Below the pieces are notes generated by a model, which was not told the DNA's origin, searched no databases, and saw only the letters and a program-made list of their open reading frames with translations. A stretch of 64,000 bases of DNA, taken from assembly GCF_000013205.1 (NCBI RefSeq), contig NC_007775.1, forward strand, positions 1,608,501 through 1,672,500, read 5' to 3'. Of this stretch, positions 7,816 to 15,950 are shown piece after piece (position 1 is the first letter of the stretch; each line of letters opens with the position of its first letter). The position numbers were made by a program, and so were the translations under genes. Source of the stretch: Synechococcus sp. JA-3-3Ab. Its GTDB lineage: Bacteria; Cyanobacteriota; Cyanobacteriia; Thermostichales; Thermostichaceae.

Positions 7816-8346
7816 CGGCAAAAGCTGAAAAGATGTCAAGAATTATTTTTGAGTTGATAACAATTTTGTCTCTCTTAATAAAAAGCTATCGTGCTAATTA
7901 AAAATATTGATTTTCGTCCAGGATTGAATGGGGATATCATTTTGTTGAGTCGGGGGATCCCTTCTCTGGGGCGTCCTCGTCGATTTTGTATGATCGATTT
8001 TGTGCAAGAAAGATGGGGACTTGGCCTGGAGTTGGCAGCTTTGCCCGCCTGAGCGACAGTTGTGGTTAACCCGGATGGCTCCCACAACCTTTTCTGGCCT
8101 CCGTCTGATTGAGTCTGAGGTCGGGGGTTGGGCACGGCCTTCTCTCCAGGGGGAGGTCTGTGGTGGCTGGAGTAGGTGTTGCCGAGAAGAGCTGTCCACT
8201 GAGGGTTGGGCAGAGGATCTCTTGGATGAGTTCGAGGGAAATTGCAGGATCGAACCCAATAGGCGAGATCAATTTGGAGATCGATTGGCCTTATTGCTGG
8301 GTTCGGCAACGTTCAGGAACTGAGTGTTCAAAAGTGGAGAGTTGAT
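7816..8346 (+). other. Long leader region of the ccm operon
   Basis: These 530 bases separate the ABC ATPase from ccmK. The first 100 bases are strikingly A+T-rich (7840-7915) compared with the rest and contain a plausible promoter (7854-7881). A 9-bp direct repeat CGATTTTGT occurs at 7981 and 7995. Open frames in the remainder lack family resemblance and ribosome-binding sites. An AAAGTGGAGAGTTGAT stretch precedes the ccmK start. Confidence 0.5.
7854..7881 (+). promoter_or_regulatory. Candidate sigma-70 promoter for the ccm operon
   Basis: TTGATA at 7854-7859 and TAATAA at 7876-7881 are separated by 16 bases, in the A+T-rich island upstream of the carboxysome genes. If used, it would give a 5' leader of roughly 460 nt. 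Prediction from sequence only. Confidence 0.3.
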
Positions 8347-8655
8347 ATGCCTATTGCAGTCGGAATGATCGAAACCCGCGGGTTCCCGGCAGTAGTGGAA
8401 GCTGCCGACGCCATGGTAAAGGCCGCGCGCGTCACCCTAGTGGGTTACGAAAAAATTGGCAGCGGGCGCGTCACCGTGATCGTACGGGGCGATGTCTCCG
8501 AGGTGCAGGCCTCGGTGGCCGCTGGCTTGGAGTCTGCCAAACGGGTGAGTGGGGGCGAGATCCTCTCCCACCACATCATCGCCCGTCCCCACGAAAACCT
8601 GGAGTTTGTGCTGCCCATCCGCTACACGGAGGCAGTGGAGCAGTTTCGTACCTAA
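8347..8655 (+). CDS. ccmK: Carboxysome shell hexamer protein CcmK (first copy)
   Basis: CcmK proteins form the hexagonal facets of the beta-carboxysome shell. The 102-residue product is a single BMC domain beginning [20 protein letters not shown] and containing [20 protein letters not shown] and [10 protein letters not shown]. It is almost identical to the second copy 90 bases downstream, except near the C-terminus (ends VEQFRT). It opens the ccmKKLMNO cluster. Calling it ccmK1 or ccmK2 would need a phylogeny. Confidence 0.96.
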   Translation: MPIAVGMIETRGFPAVVEAADAMVKAARVTLVGYEKIGSGRVTVIVRGDVSEVQASVAAGLESAKRVSGGEILSHHIIARPHENLEFVLPIRYTEAVEQFRT

Positions 8656-8746
8656 CTGAGTAGTTGCACTTAGCCTGGAATTGACCCGATCCAGAAAATC
8701 TGGACAGGTTCCAACCCCCTCCACAATTTCAGCGTAAGGAGTCCCT

Positions 8747-9088
8747 ATGGCTATTGCAGTCGGAATGATCGAAACCCTGGGCTTCCCGGCAGTGGTGGAA
8801 GCTGCCGACGCCATGGTAAAGGCCGCGCGCGTCACCCTGGTGGGTTATGAAAAAATCAGCAGCGGGCGCGTCACCGTGATCGTACGGGGCGATGTCTCCG
8901 AGGTGCAGGCCTCGGTGGCCGCCGGGATCGAGTCGGTGAAGCGGGTCAATGGCGGCCAGTTGCTCTCCTGGCACATCATCGCCCGTCCCCACGAAAACCT
9001 AGAGTACGTGTTGCCCATTCGCTACACCGAGGATGTGGCTCAGTTCCGCGAAGGGGTCAACGCCATCCGTCCCTTCACCCGTCCCTAG
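8747..9088 (+). CDS. ccmK: Carboxysome shell hexamer protein CcmK (second copy)
   Basis: A 113-residue single-BMC shell protein, starting [20 protein letters not shown] and ending with an extension [14 protein letters not shown] absent from the first copy. Residues in the central pore region are shared. GTAAGGAG precedes the start. Its stop codon TAG directly abuts the ccmL start ATG (9086-9091), suggesting translational coupling. Mixed hexamers with the first copy are possible. Confidence 0.96.
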   Translation: MAIAVGMIETLGFPAVVEAADAMVKAARVTLVGYEKISSGRVTVIVRGDVSEVQASVAAGIESVKRVNGGQLLSWHIIARPHENLEYVLPIRYTEDVAQFREGVNAIRPFTRP

Positions 9089-9388
9089 ATGCGTATCGCG
9101 ATTGTGCGGGGCACTGTTACCAGCACCCAGAAGGATCCCAGCCTGACAGGCGTGAAGTTTCTGGTGGTGCAGTATGTCGATCTCGAGGGCCGACCGCAGC
9201 CCGACTACGCTGTAGCTGCCGATCCGGTGGGGGCCGGCGCCGAGGAGTGGGTGCTGGTCAGCCAGGGCAGCGCAGCTCGCCAGCCGCAGGGAAACGAAAC
9301 CCGTCCGCTGGATGCAGTGGTGATGGCGATCATCGATACCGTCAGCATCGGCGGTCGCTCCCTCTACAACAAGCGCGACCAACGCTAG
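9089..9388 (+). CDS. ccmL: Carboxysome vertex pentamer protein CcmL
   Basis: CcmL caps the vertices of the icosahedral shell as a pentamer. The 99-residue product has the EutN/CcmL pattern: MRIAIVRGTVTSTQKDPSL, then GVKFLVVQYVDLEG, then ADPVGAGAEEWVLVSQGSAAR, and AVVMAIIDTVSI near the end. It starts immediately after the stop of the second ccmK. Confidence 0.96.
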   Translation: MRIAIVRGTVTSTQKDPSLTGVKFLVVQYVDLEGRPQPDYAVAADPVGAGAEEWVLVSQGSAARQPQGNETRPLDAVVMAIIDTVSIGGRSLYNKRDQR

Positions 9389-9436
9389 CTGGGATCCCTC
9401 CTTCCTCTCTCTGACGTGTTCTAGAGGCTCACGGTT

Positions 9437-11401
9437 ATGCCTGCTCACACCTATGCTGCGCCGCCAACGCCCTGGTCTCGCCGCCTGGCGGAGCCGACCA
9501 TCCATCCCTCTGCCTACGTGCATTCCTTTTCCAATCTCATCGGGGATGTGCGCGTGGGCGCCCAGGTGCTGATTGCCCCAGGAACTTCCATCCGTGCGGA
9601 TGAGGGCTCTCCCTTTTACATTGGCGACGGCTCCAACGTCCAGGATGGGGTGGTAATCCACGGCCTGGAGCAAGGGCGGGTCATTGGGGAAGATGGCCAA
9701 CCCTACTCCGTGTGGATTGGCAAGAACACCTCCATTGCCCACATGGCCTTGATCCACGGGCCAGCCTATGTGGGCAACAACTGCTTTATCGGCTTCCGCT
9801 CCACGGTGTTCAACGCGCGGGTGGGGGATGGCTGCATCGTCATGTTGCACTGCTTGATCCAGGATGTGGAGATCCCGCCGGGCAAGTATGTGCCCTCCGG
9901 CTCCATCATCACCACGCAAGCTGAGGCGGATCGGCTGCCCGATGTGCAGGATAGCGATGCCAAGTTTGCCCAACATGTGATCGGCATCAACCAGGCTCTG
10001 CTGGAAGGCTATCACTGCAGCGAAAACCTGGTCTGTATTGCTCCCATTCGCAACGAACTTCTGCGGTCGCGCACCTCTAACCCAACGGCTACGGAGACGG
10101 CATCCATGACTCATTCCTCCTCTCGCGCCGACGGCCGGAACGGCGGCGGATCCCTTCTCAAGCCGGAGGTGGTGGAGCAAGTTCGCGCCCTGTTGGCCCA
10201 AGGCTATCGGGTAGGGCTGGAATATGCCGATGCCCGCCGCTTCCGTACCTCTTCCTGGCAGAGCGAAAGCCCGATCACCAGCACCCGCGAGGCCGAGGTC
10301 ATGCAATCGCTGGGGGCTATTTTGGCGGAGCACCGCGGCGAATACGTGCGCCTGTTGGGGATCGACCCCAAGGCGAAACGACGGGTGTTGGAGCAGATCA
10401 TCCAAACCCCGGAGGGGCCGGCGACCGTTTCTGGATCCCCCAGCCACGTCTCGGTTACGGCCCCAGGTTCCGGCGCAGCCAATCCGCGCCCTGACGCCAG
10501 CTTGGAGGAGGAGATCCGGGCGCTATTGGCGCAGGGGTATCGCGTCGGCCTGGAGGTGGCCGATGTCCGCCGCTACCGCACCTCTTCCTGGCAGACTTTG
10601 GGCAATTGGAGCGGCTCGGCCCAAGAGATCCTGGCGGCTGTGCAGGCGGCCTTGGCCGAACATACGGGAGAGTATGTGCGCCTGCTGGGAATCGATCCCA
10701 AGGCCAAACGGCGGCTGCTGGAGAAGGTGATTCAAACGCCCCAGATGAGCAGCAGCGGCGGGACAGCCTCGCCCGCAGAGGGGGGCAAGCTGGGAGGGAG
10801 CGCTGCTGGCCTCGACCTGGAGTTACAGGAAGAGGTACATCGGCTGCTGGCCCAGGGCTATCGCATCGGCTACGAATATGCTGACGAGCGCCGCTTCAAA
10901 ACCTCCTCTTGGCAGACCGGGCCGACCATTCGCGCCAGCCGCGGGCCGGAGGTGTTGGCCGAGCTGACGGCTGCTTTGGCGGAGCACCAAGGCCACTACG
11001 TGCGCCTGTTGGGGATCGATCCCAAGGGGAAAAAGCGGGTTTACGAGCGCGTCATTCAAACCCCCGGCGGCAAGTCGCCTGCCCCTGCAGCCCAGGGATC
11101 CCCGGCGGCTACTCCTGTTTCCACCGTTCCTGCCAGCACCCGACTCAGCAGCGAGGTGGTGGCACAGGTGCAGCAATTGCTCAGCCAGGGCTACCGCATC
11201 GGCACCGAACATGCGGACAAGCGGCGTTTTCGCACCTCCTCTTGGCAGAGCTGCAGCCCTATCGAGGCCAGCCAGCTGCCCCAGGTGGTGGCGGCTCTGG
11301 AAGCCTGCCTGGAGGAGCATCGCGGCGAGTATGTGCGCCTGCTGGGCATCGACCCCAAAGCCAAACGACGGGTGCTGGAGCAGATCATCCAAACCCCTTG
11401 A
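9437..11401 (+). CDS. ccmM: Carboxysome assembly protein CcmM (gamma-CA domain plus four SSUL modules)
   Basis: CcmM organises Rubisco inside the carboxysome and binds shell-associated partners. Residues 1-205 form a gamma-carbonic-anhydrase left-handed helix with His75, His102 and His107 as probable zinc ligands and a Cys194/Cys200 pair equal in position to the disulfide of active CcmM-CA known from Thermosynechococcus. Four Rubisco-small-subunit-like modules follow at about 243-326, 357-435, 464-543 and 572-654, each with RTSSW or KTSSW and [11 protein letters not shown]-type motifs and Pro-rich linkers. Only the last module has a Cys pair (606/624). An internal ATG at 10106 may give a short form. 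No separate ccaA carbonic anhydrase gene is present in the window. Confidence 0.96.
   Translation: MPAHTYAAPPTPWSRRLAEPTIHPSAYVHSFSNLIGDVRVGAQVLIAPGTSIRADEGSPFYIGDGSNVQDGVVIHGLEQGRVIGEDGQPYSVWIGKNTSIAHMALIHGPAYVGNNCFIGFRSTVFNARVGDGCIVMLHCLIQDVEIPPGKYVPSGSIITTQAEADRLPDVQDSDAKFAQHVIGINQALLEGYHCSENLVCIAPIRNELLRSRTSNPTATETASMTHSSSRADGRNGGGSLLKPEVVEQVRALLAQGYRVGLEYADARRFRTSSWQSESPITSTREAEVMQSLGAILAEHRGEYVRLLGIDPKAKRRVLEQIIQTPEGPATVSGSPSHVSVTAPGSGAANPRPDASLEEEIRALLAQGYRVGLEVADVRRYRTSSWQTLGNWSGSAQEILAAVQAALAEHTGEYVRLLGIDPKAKRRLLEKVIQTPQMSSSGGTASPAEGGKLGGSAAGLDLELQEEVHRLLAQGYRIGYEYADERRFKTSSWQTGPTIRASRGPEVLAELTAALAEHQGHYVRLLGIDPKGKKRVYERVIQTPGGKSPAPAAQGSPAATPVSTVPASTRLSSEVVAQVQQLLSQGYRIGTEHADKRRFRTSSWQSCSPIEASQLPQVVAALEACLEEHRGEYVRLLGIDPKAKRRVLEQIIQTP
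10093..10108 (+). promoter_or_regulatory. Candidate internal ribosome-binding site and start for short CcmM
   Basis: GGAG at 10093-10096 lies nine bases before an in-frame ATG (10106-10108, Met224), exactly between the gamma-CA domain and the first SSUL module. Other beta-cyanobacteria make a short CcmM (M35) from an internal start at the same place. Initiation here would give a 431-residue protein with all four SSUL modules. Confidence 0.55.
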
Positions 11402-11463
11402 GGGATCCGCCTGTTCTCTGATCACTGTCGGTTCAAGGTTGGTTTTGATCCGACCTCCTAGCG

Positions 11464-12171
11464 ATGAGGAGCACCTTGGCTTTGCCTCTGCCCACCTCTA
11501 CAACGCTGCGCTCCTGGCCCAGCCAGAACGGCGAAACTCGCTACTATGTCAGTGGCGAGGTGCAGGTGGAGGCAGGGGCAGGCATTGCAGCGGGAGTGCT
11601 GTTGCGGGCCAACCCCGGCTGTCGCATCGAGATCGGGCGAGGCGTCTGTATTGGCATGGGATCCATCCTGCACGCCTGCGGGGGATCCCTCGTCGTGGAG
11701 GCGGGGGCCACCTTGGGAATGGGGGTGCTGGTGATCGGGCAGGGCACCATCGGCAAAAACGCCTGTATCGGCTCGGAAACCACGCTGCTCAACTGTTCAG
11801 TGCTCAGCCAGGCGGTGATCCCTCCCCGCTCGCTGGTCGGGGATCCCACCTATCCCAGCAGGCAAGAGGCGGAGGTGGGCATGGCTAGCGAGGCAGAGCC
11901 CGTGTCGGCGGCGGCCCCGCAAGAGCCGATAGAACCCCCTGAGGAAACCTTGCCTGAGCCGACCCCTCCCTCTCCCCCCGACTCGCCGCTGGCCCAGGTG
12001 GAAAAGCAAACCCGTCGTTGGCAGGAGGCGGCTGAGCAAACCCAAGAGAACTCGAGATCCCCTAAGACCCGCAAGCTAAATGGGATCCCGGGCTATTCGG
12101 AGCTGGATCGGCTGCTGGGCAAGATCTATCCTTACCGGCAGATCCTATCCTCTGGGGGTGGCCAGTCTTGA
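11464..12171 (+). CDS. ccmN: Carboxysome assembly protein CcmN
   Basis: CcmN links CcmM-Rubisco condensates to the shell. The 235-residue protein has hexapeptide repeats (about 35-130; e.g. CRIEIGRGVCIGMGSILHAC), a Pro/Glu-rich linker (about 140-185) and a C-terminal amphipathic encapsulation peptide around GYSELDRLLGKIYPYRQIL. This order is the CcmN signature. It starts 62 bases after ccmM and is followed by ccmO after 31 bases. Confidence 0.93.
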   Translation: MRSTLALPLPTSTTLRSWPSQNGETRYYVSGEVQVEAGAGIAAGVLLRANPGCRIEIGRGVCIGMGSILHACGGSLVVEAGATLGMGVLVIGQGTIGKNACIGSETTLLNCSVLSQAVIPPRSLVGDPTYPSRQEAEVGMASEAEPVSAAAPQEPIEPPEETLPEPTPPSPPDSPLAQVEKQTRRWQEAAEQTQENSRSPKTRKLNGIPGYSELDRLLGKIYPYRQILSSGGGQS

Positions 12172-12202
12172 GGGCTACACTGGCATAAAGAAGTAGGGTG
12201 CT

Positions 12203-12919
12203 ATGTCCACCTCTTTGGGCCTTATTCAGACACGCAGCTTTCCGGTCATTGTGCGCATTGCCGACGCCATGACCAAGTCGGCGGGGGTGGCGCTGATCGG
12301 CTTTGAGAAGATCTCAGGAGGCTACTGCACGGCAATCGTACGGGGAGGGATTGCCGATGTGCGCATTGCCATCGAGGAGGGGATCGAGGTGGCCCGCCAG
12401 TTTGAGCAAGAGGAGATCTCCAGTTTGGTCATTCCACGGCCTTTGCCTAACTTGGAGGCGGTGCTGCCCGTCAGCAGCAAGCTGTCTCAACTGGCACAAA
12501 ACCGCGGCTACAGCCGCCTCAGCAACTTGGCCGTGGGCCTGCTGGAAACCCGCGGCTTTCCGGCTATGGTAGGGGCCGCCGACACAATGCTGAAAACGGC
12601 GGATGTGCAACTGGCCGCCTACGAGACCATTGGCGACGGCCTGTGTACGGCCATCATTCGGGGCACGGTGGCCAACGTGGCCATCGCCATCGATGCCGGC
12701 ATGTACGAGGCAGAGCGCATCGGCGAGCTGAACGCGGTGGCTGTGATCCCGCGCCCTCTCGACGAACTGGAGCAGGCTCTGCCGGTGGCCAGTTGTTTCG
12801 TTGCCCAACCGGTTACCTTGCCGGTGGCTATTCCCCAAGCCCAGGGACAAGAGGTGCGGCGCAGCGATACCGTTGTGGAGCGGATCCCAGTTTATCTGGA
12901 GCCGCCGGAAACCCCTTAG
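12203..12919 (+). CDS. ccmO: Tandem-BMC carboxysome shell protein CcmO
   Basis: The 238-residue protein contains two BMC domains in tandem: the first begins LGLIQTRSFPVIVRIADAMT (about 4), the second VGLLETRGFPAMVGAADTML (about 110). Such double-domain shell proteins form pseudohexameric trimers. The C-terminal 35 residues are a polar tail. It ends the core carboxysome cluster. The start is an ATG preceded by AGTAGGGTGCT, a weak ribosome-binding site. Confidence 0.94.
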   Translation: MSTSLGLIQTRSFPVIVRIADAMTKSAGVALIGFEKISGGYCTAIVRGGIADVRIAIEEGIEVARQFEQEEISSLVIPRPLPNLEAVLPVSSKLSQLAQNRGYSRLSNLAVGLLETRGFPAMVGAADTMLKTADVQLAAYETIGDGLCTAIIRGTVANVAIAIDAGMYEAERIGELNAVAVIPRPLDELEQALPVASCFVAQPVTLPVAIPQAQGQEVRRSDTVVERIPVYLEPPETP

Positions 12920-13187
12920 GTTTACCTTGCAAGACGGGAAGGCTCGCGCTGTACTCTGCCCCCTCCCGCCGTCTACAGGGGGAGAAGATCTGAGATCACC
13001 TCCAGAAAGCCGAGCGGGGCAGAGAGGAAAAATGTTAGGCTACTGGAAGACCTGGGTCCGTGCAGCTCCGACGCCCAAACCGTGTCAGGATCGGAAGATA
13101 GCAGCACTACGGGATGCTCTGAGCAGGCGCGTCAACCCGGGTCGCCCTCTTCCAAGTTTTACCTCTGCCCTGGCAGCGCACACCTGT

Positions 13188-13601
13188 ATGGCCGAGACAG
13201 ACAACCCCCTCGCCAACTTTGCTCAGAAGGCTTTCTACTTCGGCATGGGTTTGGCCGCGGTGGTGGCAGACAATGCTGCAAAGGTGGCCGGGAGAGCCAA
13301 CAGCCGTCTGCTGGAGCTGCGCAAGCAGGTCCAGGCTTTGGTGGATGAATTGGTGGAGCGGGGGGCGATGACCGCCGAAGAGGCGCGGGCCTACATGGAC
13401 GCCATCGCTGCCAACGCCAACCGTAGGGGGGGGGAAAGGTCTGCTGGCGCCCCTCGCAAGATCAACATTGACGACATGGGCGACGCTGAAGACAAGACTG
13501 GCACTGCCCTTGAACTTTCGGAAGCTGCCCGTTTGCGCCAACAGATTGCTGAGCTACAGGCAGAGTTGGATCGCATCAAGAAGGAAGCGAGGAAGTCCTA
13601 G
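13188..13601 (+). CDS. Phasin-like coiled-coil protein
   Basis: The 137-residue product begins MAETDNPLANFAQKAFYFGMG and is mostly helical, with a short hydrophobic N-terminal patch, a central stretch LRKQVQALVDELVERGAMTAEEARAY split here only in description, and a C-terminal coiled coil (about 110-135, QQIAELQAELDRIKKEA). This layout resembles phasin-family proteins, which coat polyester granules or act as helical adaptors. The frame stays open upstream, with another ATG at 13032, but the residues before 13188 do not look conserved. It lies 270 bases behind ccmO; a carboxysome role is not indicated. Confidence 0.6.
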   Translation: MAETDNPLANFAQKAFYFGMGLAAVVADNAAKVAGRANSRLLELRKQVQALVDELVERGAMTAEEARAYMDAIAANANRRGGERSAGAPRKINIDDMGDAEDKTGTALELSEAARLRQQIAELQAELDRIKKEARKS

Positions 13602-13862
13602 GTTTGGCCCGGGAAAAGTTGGGATCTCTATCTCTTTAATCCTCGTTCACGGGGAACTGGAAGACTCTCCGCAGCGCCCTCAGCCCGATTGCGAACGGCT
13701 GCCGCCGAAGTTCCTTGGCCGCAGCGGCGAGTCTAAACAGGCTCGTCCAATTTTTGTTGGAGCGGTTGGCTTGGATCCCTGACTTCTCTCTGAAAATTGG
13801 CAGCTCGGGGCGCTTAAGCTTGAGAATCTACCCCAAGCCACCTCAAAATGCCGAACCGCTGA
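13602..13862. other. Spacer behind tRNA-Trp
   Basis: About 260 bases between a plus-strand gene and the 3' end of tRNA-Trp on the minus strand. In many cyanobacteria secE and nusG follow here; no secE-like reading frame could be found in any frame, so that linkage is absent in this window. No terminator with a clear U run was recognised. Confidence 0.45.
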
Positions 13863-13935
13863 CGCGTCCTGGAGGACTCGAACCCCCGACATCCGGTTTT
13901 GGAGACCGACGTTCTACCAACTGAACTAAGGACGC
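13863..13935 (-). tRNA. trnW: tRNA-Trp (anticodon CCA)
   Basis: Read on the minus strand, the 7-bp acceptor stem pairs GCGTCCT with AGGACGC, the T loop contains GTTCGAGTC, and the anticodon loop CTCCAAA sits on a CGGT/ACCG-containing stem, giving anticodon CCA. The length is 73 nt including discriminator G. CCA is not encoded. It lies 62 bases downstream of rplS on the same strand. Confidence 0.93.
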
Positions 13936-13997
13936 AGGAGTAGTAAAGGGTCAGCCCCTTACCTAGTTTACCTAGTGTAGCAGGTATGCCCAAAGCC

Positions 13998-14381
13998 TTA
14001 GAGGGTTTCTTCTTTAGAATCCGTTTTGGCTTTGATGCGAGTGGCCTTGCCCACTCGGTTTCGCAGATAGAACAGCTTGGCCCGCCGCACCTTGCCACGC
14101 CGCAACACCTGGATTGAGTCGATGCGCGGCGAGTGAACTAGGAAGACCCGCTCCACTCCAATTCCCTGGAAAATCTTGCGCACCGTGATGGTGCGGTTGC
14201 ATCCAGAGTGACGCATAGCAATGACCGTGCCTTCAAAGGCCTGCACCCGCTCTTTGCCGCCCTCTTGAATGCGCACCCCCACCCGTACCTGATCGCCAAC
14301 ATGGATCTCTGGCAGATCCGACTTCATGTGGGCCGCTTCGATGGAGCGGATGATCTCTTCGGCGTTGATGCGAGCGTTCAT
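13998..14381 (-). CDS. rplS: 50S ribosomal protein L19
   Basis: L19 sits at the interface of the ribosomal subunits. The 127-residue product shows the family core [20 protein letters not shown], then [32 protein letters not shown] and [20 protein letters not shown]. Cyanobacterial L19 proteins have a similar length. The gene is followed by tRNA-Trp on the same strand. Confidence 0.97.
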   Translation of the reverse strand: MNARINAEEIIRSIEAAHMKSDLPEIHVGDQVRVGVRIQEGGKERVQAFEGTVIAMRHSGCNRTITVRKIFQGIGVERVFLVHSPRIDSIQVLRRGKVRRAKLFYLRNRVGKATRIKAKTDSKEETL

Positions 14382-14552
14382 GGCTTTCCCGCGTTATCGG
14401 CAGCTAATCAGTGTAGCAATCCCCCCTTTTTTTGTACAGAGCTTGCCAGCCGTCCGAACCCAATGGCCATGCGGGAAACCGCGTTTGCACCCCCTCTCCT
14501 TTTTCAATAGGCTGGATACAGAGAAAGCCCTTGTTAAAGGCGAGAGACTTTT

Positions 14553-15950
14553 GTGATCCTGCGCACCAATGAGCCCCAGACGGGATCCCCAACCCCTGCC
14601 AAATCTGCTGACCAACCTCTGCCACAGACCGGATCCCACAACAGAGGACTGCCCATCGGCTGGATCCTTGTGGGGATATTGTTAGCCGGCTTGGGCGGCG
14701 GCATTCTCGTTCAGCGTCAGCTCCGGCAACAGACGGCCCAGCGCCTGGAGAGGCTAACGGTGCCCGTGCAGGTGACAGATCTCGCCCAACGCCTGCGGGT
14801 GAGCGGCCAGGTGCAGCCGATCCGGCAGGTGAATGTCAGCCCCCGCGAGTCCGGTCGTCTGGCAGAGCTGCTGGTGGATCAGGGAGATGAGGTAGTGGCA
14901 GGGCAAGTGTTGGCTCGGATGGATTACGGGGATTTAGCCAGCGGCATTCGCCAAGCCCAAGCCCGCATCCAAGAGCTACAGGCCCGCCTAGCGGAACTGC
15001 AAGCTGGCGAGCGACCCCAGGTGATCGCGGCGGCCCAGGCCAGGGTGGATGCGGCGCGGTCGCAAGTGAGGTTGGCCGAAAGGGAATTGGAGCGGATTCA
15101 GACCCTGGTGCAGCAGGGGGTGGTGGCCCGTAGCGAGCTGGATCAACGCCTGGCCCGCCTGGAACAGGCGCAGGCGGACTGGCAAGCGGCTCAACAGGAG
15201 CTGGAGCGATTGCGGTCAGGTAGCCGCCCAGAAACGCTGCAGCAGATCCAAGCTCAGATTGCCCAAGCGGAGGCAGAGCTGGCCCAGCGGCAATCTCGCC
15301 TGGCTGAGGCCGAGATCCGGGCGCCCTTTTCCGGCGTGGTTGTCCAGCGCTTTGCCGAGGTGGGATCCTTTGTAACTCCCACTACCGCAGCTTCCGATGC
15401 CACCGCCGCTTCTTCCAGCTCTATCTTGGCGCTGGCCCAGGGGATCGAGGTGCGAGCCGAGGTGCCGGAGGCGCAGATTGCCCAGGTGCGGGTGGGGCAG
15501 CCGGTGGAGATCCGCTCCCTGGCCTATCCGGATCGGGTGGTGCAGGGGCGGGTGAAGCGGATTGCCCCTGCCACGGTGGTGGTGCGGGAGGTCACCGTCT
15601 TTCGGGTCATGATCGAACCGGAGGCGGGGGCAGACTTTTTGCGCACCGGCATGAACGTCTCGGTGGATTTTATCGGGGAGCGGCAGCCTCAGGCGCTCAC
15701 GGTGCCCTCGGTGGCCATCTTGCGGGAGCAGGGCCAAGAGGGAGTGATCCTGCTGGATCCGCGAACCCAGCGGCCCGTCTATCGACCGGTGGAAACAGGC
15801 CTCACCCAGGGCGGGATCACCCAAGTGCTCTCCGGCTTGCGGGCGGGGGATCGGGTCTTTACGGCGCTGCCGCCGGGGGTGAACCTGGAGACTTTGATCC
15901 GACAAGAGCAAAATCGCAGCGAAACCGCTCAAATCAAGCCACACCCATGA
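14553..15950 (+). CDS. Efflux periplasmic adaptor (HlyD/MacA type)
   Basis: A 465-residue membrane-fusion protein. It has one N-terminal membrane anchor (about 30-50), a barrel-sandwich segment split by a long helical hairpin (about 130-250, rich in Gln, Ala, Glu and Leu heptads) and a C-terminal beta-barrel region (RTGMNVSVDF, VTVPSVAILREQG-like segment). Such adaptors join an inner-membrane pump to the outer membrane. The start is GTG at 14553. Its last codons overlap the start of the following permease by 4 bases, so the two are translated together. Confidence 0.85.
   Translation: MILRTNEPQTGSPTPAKSADQPLPQTGSHNRGLPIGWILVGILLAGLGGGILVQRQLRQQTAQRLERLTVPVQVTDLAQRLRVSGQVQPIRQVNVSPRESGRLAELLVDQGDEVVAGQVLARMDYGDLASGIRQAQARIQELQARLAELQAGERPQVIAAAQARVDAARSQVRLAERELERIQTLVQQGVVARSELDQRLARLEQAQADWQAAQQELERLRSGSRPETLQQIQAQIAQAEAELAQRQSRLAEAEIRAPFSGVVVQRFAEVGSFVTPTTAASDATAASSSSILALAQGIEVRAEVPEAQIAQVRVGQPVEIRSLAYPDRVVQGRVKRIAPATVVVREVTVFRVMIEPEAGADFLRTGMNVSVDFIGERQPQALTVPSVAILREQGQEGVILLDPRTQRPVYRPVETGLTQGGITQVLSGLRAGDRVFTALPPGVNLETLIRQEQNRSETAQIKPHP

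Noticed and set aside
8000-8323. 107-codon plus-strand ORF in the ccm leader
   Set aside because: Trp- and Cys-rich, no ribosome-binding site, no resemblance to any family.
8999-10447. 482-codon minus-strand ORF opposite ccmL-ccmM
   Set aside because: It lies wholly antisense to well-supported carboxysome genes, is rich in Arg, Gly and His as expected from G+C-rich shadow frames, and has no recognisable family.
12950-12985. CCCCCT…AGGGGG hairpin after ccmO as terminator
   Set aside because: The arms can pair, but no T run follows, so intrinsic termination is not supported.
13602-13862. Possible secE behind tRNA-Trp
   Set aside because: The rplS-trnW order suggested secE-nusG next, but no frame shows a SecE-like hydrophobic helix with KV-WPSR-type motif.
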